Source: Cloacibacterium caeni
Lineage (GTDB): Bacteria > Bacteroidota > Bacteroidia > Flavobacteriales > Weeksellaceae
DNA length: 64,000 nucleotides
Assembly: GCF_907163125.1 (NCBI RefSeq)
Contig: NZ_OU015319.1
Coordinates: 310,001 to 374,000 of the forward strand
Reading direction: 5' to 3'
How positions within the stretch are numbered: the stretch's first letter is position 1; each line of letters starts with the position of its first letter. The position numbers were made by a program, and so were the translations under genes. This document shows positions 51,049 to 58,143 of this stretch, piece by piece. The notes under the pieces are model-generated. The model saw only the letters and a program-made list of their open reading frames with translations, did not search any database and had not been told where the DNA came from.

Positions 51049-51870
51049 ATGAAAACCCCACTTTCTTTTCTCTTACTTTTTCTGTTTTTGCTTGGGTTTG
51101 GACAAAAAACGAAAAGTACAAGGAGTAATCAAATTGAAAAATATTGCATCGAACAAAATAAAATTTATTTAGGGCTCGAAAAAGATTTTAAGAAAGTTGA
51201 TTTTTCAAAACTTTATATCAAAATAGTCTCTGATTTTGATTTAGAAAAAATTAAAGATGATAATCTTGTTTTTTATTTTAGAAATTTGGAAAATGAAAGA
51301 ATAGGTTTTGTTTTTGAAGATGAATGGATTTGTGGAAATAATAGTTTGAATCCTTTCTATAATCAGACAAGTTTTTGGAACAAGAAGACAATAAAGTATA
51401 TTCAGAAAAAGCTAAATAAAAATTTAATTCCTTTTTTACAAAGAATTGATGATTATGTTTTTGTTGATAATAACGAAGAAAATTTAAACGAAAAAACTGA
51501 ATATTATTATTTTAGAGAATCAAAAAAATTAATAGAATTAACAAAAAAACAATCAAAAGGAACTCTTATAAAAAAATATAAAAGATTCGATTCGTCTAAT
51601 AAAGTTGATACAATAAATGAAAAAAAAGAATTCTACTATTTTCCTTATAACAAAGATAAATTAGAATTGATAACATTACAAGGAGAGAACCAGAATTTTG
51701 ATACTATATTTTTAGAATTTTTAAATAAACCAGGAAAAATAGTAGTAGTGAAATTTAAATATAATCTTGATGAGCCTATTTCTAAAGATGAGGATACAGT
51801 TTACAAAACCTACCAATACCAAAACAAAAACTGGGTAGAAATCCCAACAACAGATGAATACAAATTTTAA
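51049..51870 (+). CDS. Exported protein, signal type A, paralogue of the 50340 product
   Basis: A 273-residue protein from the ATG at 51049 (MKTPLSFLLLFLFLLGFGQ); the 9-codon-longer frame overlaps the previous gene and lacks a signal. The mature part contains LEKDFKKVDFSKL, QKKLNKN and YFPYNKDKLE, homologous to the product at 50340. The signal region differs from that paralogue and instead matches the gene at 49144 (2 mismatches in 57 bases). No enzyme motif seen; charged and Asn/Lys/Tyr-rich. Confidence 0.6.
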   Translation: MKTPLSFLLLFLFLLGFGQKTKSTRSNQIEKYCIEQNKIYLGLEKDFKKVDFSKLYIKIVSDFDLEKIKDDNLVFYFRNLENERIGFVFEDEWICGNNSLNPFYNQTSFWNKKTIKYIQKKLNKNLIPFLQRIDDYVFVDNNEENLNEKTEYYYFRESKKLIELTKKQSKGTLIKKYKRFDSSNKVDTINEKKEFYYFPYNKDKLELITLQGENQNFDTIFLEFLNKPGKIVVVKFKYNLDEPISKDEDTVYKTYQYQNKNWVEIPTTDEYKF

Positions 51871-51883
51871 AAATTATAACCCC

Positions 51884-52690
51884 ATGAAACCCTACTTTTC
51901 TTTCTTTTTGGTTTTTGCTTTTTTGGTGGTGAGTGCGCAGAAGAGTTTAAGAGTTGTTTCACCTTACAGTTTGTCTAATTATGATGAGCTAATAAAAAAA
52001 TATGAAAACCAAACAAAAAAAAAATCTAGTGAAGTTGTTTTCATAGAAAACACTTATTACTCTGTGAAAAAACTTGATAGTTTACTTCTTATAAAGGATA
52101 AATTCAAAAGAGAACAGCTTATTAAAAACGGTGCGAAAACAGAAAATGATATTCTGCCAAATTTGTGGAGAATAAATGATGATATTGTTTTACCATACGC
52201 TATTTTTACTCTTAAAGAAAATGATTTTTATTATTATGTAATTGGTAAAAAAGTCTTATTGATGGATAGTAAAACTTTTCATATAAAAATACAGCCAATT
52301 GATAATTTTATACAAGAATTTTTAATTGATGATAACAGAAAAATTTACACGAAAAATGTTTATGTAAATAACAAGATAAAATATTCTGATAATTTTAATT
52401 CAAAATACAATTATAAAATGGGAAATTCATTAGAATATAATGAAAATAATGAAATAATAAAGTCTTTTGATTGGGATGAAAATGTGAAATACACAATTGA
52501 AGAAATTGAGAAAAAATATATGCCAGTTGACAAAGATAATTATACATATTTTGCAAATAGATTTGATGTTAATAAAGTAATTTATGAGAATAAAATTACT
52601 TGGCTGGTTAATTCTGGTAATCAAGAAATTTTGATTAATACCGAAAATGGAAATGTAATTAGTAGAAAAATTCTAACTTATAAAGAATGA
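51884..52690 (+). CDS. Exported protein, signal type B, unknown function
   Basis: A 268-residue protein; ATG at 51884 (MKPYFSFFLVFAFLVVSAQ) preferred over the 10-codon-longer frame. The signal-peptide DNA matches the 50340 gene (first 41 bases with 1 mismatch), while the mature part (YDELIKKYENQTKKK, NLWRINDDIVLPYAIFTLKE) is unlike it. The gene ends within a 4-base overlap of the WG-repeat gene, so the two are translationally coupled. No family recognised. Confidence 0.6.
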   Translation: MKPYFSFFLVFAFLVVSAQKSLRVVSPYSLSNYDELIKKYENQTKKKSSEVVFIENTYYSVKKLDSLLLIKDKFKREQLIKNGAKTENDILPNLWRINDDIVLPYAIFTLKENDFYYYVIGKKVLLMDSKTFHIKIQPIDNFIQEFLIDDNRKIYTKNVYVNNKIKYSDNFNSKYNYKMGNSLEYNENNEIIKSFDWDENVKYTIEEIEKKYMPVDKDNYTYFANRFDVNKVIYENKITWLVNSGNQEILINTENGNVISRKILTYKE

Positions 52691-54237
52691 AAAAAGTACT
52701 TTTAATATTCTGTTTTTTAATTCCTTATTTCGTTTTTTCACAAATTAATTATCCAGCAAAAGATAGTTTAGGAAATTATGGCATTATAAATAGTTTTGGA
52801 AAATGGGTAGTGCAACCAAAATATTCTTCAATAGGTGAGTTTTTTGATTATCAATATAATAAAATAGATTCTGCAACTGTATTTGTGGAGAATAATTATT
52901 ACAAGAACAGCAATATTGTAATTTCCAAAAAGTCAGGTTTAATTTCTGAAAAAGGGAAAATATTAATAAAACCAAAATATGATAGACTCATTTGTTCAAA
53001 AGGATTATGCTTGGCTACAGATGAAAAGGAAACTTGGATTATAGATTACCAAGAAAAAAAATTAGAAAAGCCTAAAGAAAATTTAGTATATTTAAAAGAT
53101 TCTGTTATTGTTTTCACTAATAAAGAAAATCAGTTTTTTTATAAAAAAGTGTTTTCTAATAAAATTTTTGGACCTTTTAAAAATGTTTCTTTTTTTTGGG
53201 ACAAAAAAATGCTATATGTTGATTATGATGAAAGTAAACAATATGATTACAATGGTAATAAAGTCACTATTAATAATGAAGAAGTTGAAGAAGCACCATT
53301 TGAAGTTCCTTTTAAAAATGTAGTTTGGAAAGGTAAAAGTTTTGCGTTATTAGATAAAAATAAAAAAATAATTACAGATTTTTATGATAAAATTTATTAT
53401 CAAAATGGTTCCTATTTAGTGGAAAGTCATCAAAATAAAAATAAGAGATATACAGTATTAAACAAAAAAGGAGAAATTGTTATAAAGTCTTATTTACCAA
53501 TTATTTTTTTTAGTAGCAAAGCTTCAATTTCTTATGATTCTATAAATAAAAGATTTTATCTTTTAGAGAATAATAAAAAGACATTAATTAAAAATTTATC
53601 AGATAAAAATATTTTTGGAAATTTTTATCCATCTTTTAATTCAGATTTGCATCTAATTTATTTTACAGATACCTATACATATTCTTATTTAGACAAAAAA
53701 GGAAATATCATTAGACCAGCTTTTACAATAAAACCAGCTTACACAACTTTCACTAATTTTTATAATCATTATGCTTTTGCGCTTAAAGATGGAAAGTGGT
53801 ATAGAATAAATGATAAATTAGAAATATTAAATGAAATTAATGTTTCAGGCGTTAGAGGTTTTGATTCATACGGAAATACTCAGTTTACAGATAAAAATGA
53901 AAATGTTGGCTTGATGAATTATTTGGGAGAAATTATAGTTAAAGCAGAGTATTACAGAATTACAAATGAGAATGATTTCTATTATAGAGTTGCCAAAAGA
54001 GATCCAAATCGTGAAGGATGGGAATTATTTTATTACACAGATTCTAAAGGAAATTATTTAGATAATAATATAACTGAAGCACAATTTTTTTATGCTAAAA
54101 ATTATTTTGTTATCTATAAAGATTATGATTATTATTTTTATGATTACAAAAATAATTATTTGGGAAGTAGTAGATTAGGTTTAACTTTAGACGTTCCTCA
54201 AAACAAAGTTTTTGAACAAAGAGATAATAATGAATAA
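52687..54237 (+). CDS. Exported WG-repeat (KWG-type) protein
   Basis: A 516-residue protein with signal peptide MKKVLLIFCFLIPYFVFSQ. Degenerate WG/KWG repeats are seen: NYGIINSFGKWVVQPKYSSI (about 28-47), LISEKGKILIKPKYDRL (about 85), a further KKGEIVIKSY, and LMNYLGEIIVKAEYYRI (about 410). Such repeats form beta structures used for protein-protein contact at the cell surface or periplasm. It overlaps the preceding exported-protein gene by 4 bases and closes the run. Confidence 0.75.
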   Translation: MKKVLLIFCFLIPYFVFSQINYPAKDSLGNYGIINSFGKWVVQPKYSSIGEFFDYQYNKIDSATVFVENNYYKNSNIVISKKSGLISEKGKILIKPKYDRLICSKGLCLATDEKETWIIDYQEKKLEKPKENLVYLKDSVIVFTNKENQFFYKKVFSNKIFGPFKNVSFFWDKKMLYVDYDESKQYDYNGNKVTINNEEVEEAPFEVPFKNVVWKGKSFALLDKNKKIITDFYDKIYYQNGSYLVESHQNKNKRYTVLNKKGEIVIKSYLPIIFFSSKASISYDSINKRFYLLENNKKTLIKNLSDKNIFGNFYPSFNSDLHLIYFTDTYTYSYLDKKGNIIRPAFTIKPAYTTFTNFYNHYAFALKDGKWYRINDKLEILNEINVSGVRGFDSYGNTQFTDKNENVGLMNYLGEIIVKAEYYRITNENDFYYRVAKRDPNREGWELFYYTDSKGNYLDNNITEAQFFYAKNYFVIYKDYDYYFYDYKNNYLGSSRLGLTLDVPQNKVFEQRDNNE

Positions 54238-54287
54238 ACTGAAATTATTAAATTTTCACCTTCCGCAGTAAATCTAACAAAGTGGTT

Positions 54288-54352
54288 CGACGAAGTCAAT
54301 CTAAACTAATATTTCCACAAACTTTGTAGAGTTTCTTTCAGAATGACAAACT
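54288..54352. repeat. Degraded copies of dispersed repeats, family A
   Basis: TTCGACGAAGTC-like sequence near 54288 and TTTCTTTCAGAATGAC at 54332-54347, close to the TTCTGAA/TCATTCTG core of the copies at 28046 and 62141. Imperfect; the ends are not exact. Confidence 0.45.
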
Positions 54353-54363
54353 AACCGTCTAAA

Positions 54364-54405
54364 TCCCGACTCCCAACTCCCGACTTCGGACTTCCGTCTT
54401 CCCAA
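54364..54405. repeat. Heptanucleotide tandem array (TCCCGAC-type, 6 units)
   Basis: Six 7-base units: TCCCGAC, TCCCAAC, TCCCGAC, TTCGGAC, TTCCGTC, TTCCCAA. It lies upstream of the PcrA/UvrD gene within its probable promoter region. Confidence 0.85.
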
Positions 54406-54445
54406 ATATTTTCATAAATTCGCAACACAAAATTTTAATGAAAGA

Positions 54446-56773
54446 ATGAATTATTTAGAAGGATTAAACGAACCTCAGTATGAAGCAGTTACCACTTTGC
54501 ACGGACCATTGATGGTTTTGGCAGGAGCAGGTTCTGGTAAAACGAGAGTTCTTACGATGAGAATTGCACATTTAATTACCAACGGAATTGATCCTTTTAA
54601 TATTTTGGCGCTTACTTTTACCAACAAAGCCGCCAAGGAAATGAAACTGCGTATTGCTAAAGTAGTAGGAGAAGGAAATGCCAAATCTCTTTGGATGGGA
54701 ACTTTCCACTCGGTTTTTGCCAGAATTCTGAGAAGCGAAGCGCATTATCTCGGTTTTCCTTCTAATTTTACCATTTATGACACGCAAGATTCTCTGAATG
54801 TTCTCAAAAAAGTCTTGAAAGACCTCAATATTGACCAAGAATTATACAAACCTAAAAAAGTTCAGTCCAGAATTTCTACCTATAAGAATAATCTCATCAC
54901 GGTTCGTGCGTACAATAATAATCCTGAATTAATCGAAGCAGACGAACGTGCAAACATGAAATACATTGGCAAAATCTACGAGAAATATGTAGAACAATGT
55001 TTCAGAAATGGCGCGATGGATTTCGATGATTTACTCTTGAGAACAAATGAATTATTGACGAGATTTCCAGAAGTTTTAGCCAAATATCAAGATAGATTCA
55101 GATATATTTTGGTAGATGAGTACCAAGATACCAACCATTCTCAATATTTAATTGTAAAAGCACTTTCTTCAAAATTTGAAAATATTTGTGTGGTAGGAGA
55201 TGATGCACAGTCCATTTACTCTTTCCGTGGTGCTAATATTTACAATATCCTGAACTTCAAGAAAGATTATCCAGATGCCAAAACGGTTTCTCTGGAGCAA
55301 AACTACCGTTCTACACAGAATATTGTGAATGCTGCGAATGTAGTCATTGCCAAAAACAAAGAACAGTTCAAGAAAAATGTATTCAGTGATAATGAAGTAG
55401 GCGATAAAATAAAGGTTTTCCGAGCGCTTTCAGATGCAGACGAAGCCAATTTTGTGGCGAATAACATTTGGGAACAGCACAACGCGAACCAAAGAAAATT
55501 TACAGATTTTGCCATTTTATATAGAACCAATTCCCAAACCAGAGCTTTCGAAGATGCGCTGAGACGTAAAAATATTCCGTACAGAGTTTATGGCGGTTTA
55601 AGTTTTTATCAAAGAAAAGAAATTAAGGATTTGGTGGCGTATTTAAGACTTTTGGTCAATGAAAATGACAGCGAAGCTTTGCTTAGAGTCATTAATTATC
55701 CCACTCGTGGAATTGGAGAAACGACTCAGAATAAATTGATTGTTTTTGCAGATTCACAAAATGTGAGTTTGGCTAATGTTTTAGATAATTTAGGAATTTA
55801 TGCACCACATTTAGGTTTTAACAATGGCGTGATTTCTAAGTTGGCAGATTTTTGGAGCATGATTAAAGCCTTCCAAGTGATGCTGAAAACCGAAAATGTG
55901 TATACCGTTGCAATGGAAGTTGCCCAAAGAAGTGGTTTAATCAAGTTTTTGAAAGACGACCAAACTCCTGAAGGAATTTCTAGAGTAGAAAACGTTCAGG
56001 AACTCATGAACTCTATGCAAGGTTTCATAGAGGAGCAGCAACAATTAGAAGATGGAGACCCAAGTTTGTCGAGTTTTCTAGAAAACATCGCCCTTTCTAC
56101 AGACCAAGACAAGAAATCTGAAAACGAAGACCAAGTTTCTTTGATGACGATTCACTTGTCAAAAGGATTGGAGTTTCCAGTGGTTCATTTGGTAGGTTTA
56201 GAAGAAAATCTTTTCCCGAGTTTTATGAGTTCTTCCACGCGTGAAGAGTTGGAAGAAGAGCGAAGATTATTCTACGTAGCTTTAACCAGAGCCGAAAAAC
56301 AGGTTTTCTTTTCTTACGCCGTTTCCAGATTTCAATGGGGAAAAATTACAGATGCAGAACCTTCCAGATTTTTAAGCGAAGTAGACGAAGAGTATATAGA
56401 ATTCTTAAATCCAGCCGTAGAAAGCAGATTTGTGAATAAATCTGGTTTGAGTTCTGATATTTTTGGTGATAATTCTTTTGAGCCGAGAACTTTCAAAAAA
56501 ATTGAAAAGAAGAAGCTTTCTTCTTCTGAACCTGAATCTTTGCCTTTACCTAAAAAATTAAAACCGGTTGCTTCAGCAAAAATCATCAACCCGAGCGGAA
56601 ATTCTTCTCAAGATATTGAAGTAGGAGACAGAGTTCGTCATGATAGATTTGGAGTAGGAGAAGTAGTTTTTCTTGATGGAACTGACCCAGAAAATATTAA
56701 AGCTAAAGTGAAATTTGTAACTGAAGGAGAAAAAAATCTAATCCTGAAATTTGCAAAACTGACGAAACTATAA
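54446..56773 (+). CDS. pcrA: UvrD/PcrA-family DNA helicase
   Basis: A 775-residue superfamily 1A helicase (3'-to-5', DNA repair and replication restart). Motif I AGAGSGKTRVL (about 26-36), motif Ia LALTFTNKAAKEM, motif II DEYQDTNHSQY, motif III GDDAQSIYSFRGA, motif IV QNYRSTQNI and motifs V/VI TIHLSKGLEFPVVHLVGLEE and LFYVALTRAEKQVF are intact. The C-terminus has the tudor-like DRVRHDRFGVGEVV (about 720-735) of PcrA. Length fits the family. Terminator just downstream. Confidence 0.94.
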   Translation: MNYLEGLNEPQYEAVTTLHGPLMVLAGAGSGKTRVLTMRIAHLITNGIDPFNILALTFTNKAAKEMKLRIAKVVGEGNAKSLWMGTFHSVFARILRSEAHYLGFPSNFTIYDTQDSLNVLKKVLKDLNIDQELYKPKKVQSRISTYKNNLITVRAYNNNPELIEADERANMKYIGKIYEKYVEQCFRNGAMDFDDLLLRTNELLTRFPEVLAKYQDRFRYILVDEYQDTNHSQYLIVKALSSKFENICVVGDDAQSIYSFRGANIYNILNFKKDYPDAKTVSLEQNYRSTQNIVNAANVVIAKNKEQFKKNVFSDNEVGDKIKVFRALSDADEANFVANNIWEQHNANQRKFTDFAILYRTNSQTRAFEDALRRKNIPYRVYGGLSFYQRKEIKDLVAYLRLLVNENDSEALLRVINYPTRGIGETTQNKLIVFADSQNVSLANVLDNLGIYAPHLGFNNGVISKLADFWSMIKAFQVMLKTENVYTVAMEVAQRSGLIKFLKDDQTPEGISRVENVQELMNSMQGFIEEQQQLEDGDPSLSSFLENIALSTDQDKKSENEDQVSLMTIHLSKGLEFPVVHLVGLEENLFPSFMSSSTREELEEERRLFYVALTRAEKQVFFSYAVSRFQWGKITDAEPSRFLSEVDEEYIEFLNPAVESRFVNKSGLSSDIFGDNSFEPRTFKKIEKKKLSSSEPESLPLPKKLKPVASAKIINPSGNSSQDIEVGDRVRHDRFGVGEVVFLDGTDPENIKAKVKFVTEGEKNLILKFAKLTKL

Positions 56774-56779
56774 ACGATA

Positions 56780-56810
56780 AAACGTGCAAATAAGCACGTT
56801 TTTTATTTTT
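56780..56810 (+). terminator. Terminator after the helicase gene
   Basis: Stem AAACGTGC / GCACGTTT with loop AAATAA, followed by a T run. Confidence 0.8.
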
Positions 56811-56830
56811 AATCAGAATTTCTAATTGTT

Positions 56831-56862
56831 CTTTGCGAAAAATCTTCGAGTCTTTGCGTGAA
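56831..56862. repeat. CTTTGCG direct repeat
   Basis: Two CTTTGCG units 22 bases apart (near 56831 and 56852) with AATCTTCGAGT between. It occupies the small gap between the helicase and DUF3037 genes. Confidence 0.4.
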
Positions 56863-56873
56863 ATTCATAAACT

Positions 56874-57257
56874 TTATTTCACCAATTCTTCAAAAAGTCT
56901 GTCAAAAGTTTGGTCTAAATCTTTAGATTTTCCGGGATGAGGTCTTGAGGTTTGAATGACTGCGCTTCTTACTGCAGTGAGCCAACGAAAACGTTCAGGA
57001 ATATCTAGCAAAGCAATTGGGCCGCCTTCTTTTTCGCCTTTGGCAACTTTTTGAAAGTTTTCCAGATTTTTAAAAACTTCATCGTAATCTAATTTGCTGT
57101 GCATCAGTTGGAATTTGTCTTTACAAAGATAAAATTCTACTCTTATGTATTTTTCTTTCTTAGAAAACATCACCAATCCTATGTTGAAAAATTCTTCTCT
57201 TTCAACCTTAGGAACCAATCTTATTACTGCGTATTCGTAAATTTTATCCTCTTGCAT
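56874..57257 (-). CDS. DUF3037-family protein
   Basis: A 127-residue cytoplasmic protein. The DUF3037 pattern is seen in YAVIRLVPKVEREEFFNIGL (about 8-27), HSKLDYDEVFKNLENF and the C-terminal FRWLTAVRSAVIQTSRPHPG (about 89-108). Its start overlaps the end of the HipA-like kinase gene by 14 bases, so the pair is probably co-translated. Function unproven; the partnership with a kinase-like protein is a conserved association that I recall for several phyla. Confidence 0.85.
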   Translation of the reverse strand: MQEDKIYEYAVIRLVPKVEREEFFNIGLVMFSKKEKYIRVEFYLCKDKFQLMHSKLDYDEVFKNLENFQKVAKGEKEGGPIALLDIPERFRWLTAVRSAVIQTSRPHPGKSKDLDQTFDRLFEELVK

Positions 57258-58023
57258 TTTTGGCTTCGTTTAAAAAGATTTCTGAATGTTCTAATCTGGT
57301 TTTCAAGAAATTAAAATAAATTTCTCGTATTTCTTCTGGCGTTTCATCGGCGTCATTCCATTGCAACCAATCTTCAGGAATTAAATTCACAATCGCTTTG
57401 AAAACGTCATCCTTTAAAACCGATTTTGCAAAGACATCTGCTTCGTCTAATTTGCTGGCTTGAGGAAGCAAAACGTGGTCTTTTACATATTTAAAAGGTG
57501 TTTTCGCAGCTGTATCAAAATTTTGCCAAGAGTGATGGAAATAGAAAGAAGCTCCATTATCAATCACCCAAAGTTCTTTGTGCCACCAAAGCAAATTGGT
57601 ATTCTTGAAAGTACGGTCGATATTGGTAATAAACGCATCGAGCCAAACAATTTTAGAAGCCAAAAGCGCATCGATTTTCATACTTGGATCGTATGCAATA
57701 GCTCCAGAAAGATAATGCAAACCTAAGTTTAAGCCTTCTGAAAATTTCAGTAAATCCTGAATTTCTTCATCGGCTTCGGTTCTCCCGAAATCTACATCTA
57801 GATTCGCAAAAACCAATTCTGGAATTTTCAAACCTAGAATTTCAGCGATTTTTCCGCCCAAAAGTTCAGAGATCAGCATTTTAACACCGTGACCAGCGCC
57901 TCGAAATTTCAAAACGTATTTAAAATCATCATCCGCTTCTGCTAATGCAGGCAAACTTCCACCTTCACGAAGCGGAAGAATGTAACGCATTACCGTAACG
58001 TTCCTTAAATTCAAATCTTTCAT
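57244..58023 (-). CDS. HipA-like kinase
   Basis: A 259-residue protein from the ATG at 58023 (MKDLNLRNVTVMRYILPL); the 26-codon extension to 58101 lies in a heptamer-repeat region and is rejected. Kinase-like elements: KYVLKFRGAGHG (Lys39, phosphate-binding region), SKIVWLDAFITNIDRTFKNT (catalytic Asp136) and LWVIDNGASF (Asp155, metal-binding DFG equivalent). This is a standalone HipA_C-type domain without the HipB antitoxin or HipA_N. Paired with DUF3037 and divergent from polA. Confidence 0.85.
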   Translation of the reverse strand: MKDLNLRNVTVMRYILPLREGGSLPALAEADDDFKYVLKFRGAGHGVKMLISELLGGKIAEILGLKIPELVFANLDVDFGRTEADEEIQDLLKFSEGLNLGLHYLSGAIAYDPSMKIDALLASKIVWLDAFITNIDRTFKNTNLLWWHKELWVIDNGASFYFHHSWQNFDTAAKTPFKYVKDHVLLPQASKLDEADVFAKSVLKDDVFKAIVNLIPEDWLQWNDADETPEEIREIYFNFLKTRLEHSEIFLNEAKNARG

Positions 58024-58100
58024 TGAGTCAAAAATACGATTAAATTTAAAATTTCTCAAAAATAAAAACTTCAATACCAACTTCTCACAAATTTCTTCCA

Positions 58101-58128
58101 ACTTCTGACTTCCGACTTCTGACTTTTC
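58101..58128. repeat. Heptanucleotide tandem array (ACTTCTG-type, 4 units) in the polA promoter
   Basis: Units ACTTCTG, ACTTCCG, ACTTCTG, ACTTTTC run up to the -7 box of polA and fill the region where a -33 element would lie. Confidence 0.85.
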
Positions 58129-58130
58129 CC

Positions 58131-58138
58131 TATCTTTG
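58131..58138 (+). promoter_or_regulatory. -7 box for polA
   Basis: TATCTTTG, ending 5 bases before the polA ATG, so the transcript is almost leaderless. No separate -33 TTG is visible; the heptamer array occupies that position. Confidence 0.55.
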
Positions 58139-58143
58139 TTTTT

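Noticed and set aside
58024-58101. 26-codon extension of the HipA-like kinase
   Set aside because: The added residues are low-complexity and approach the heptamer array next to polA; the conserved kinase region begins after 58023.
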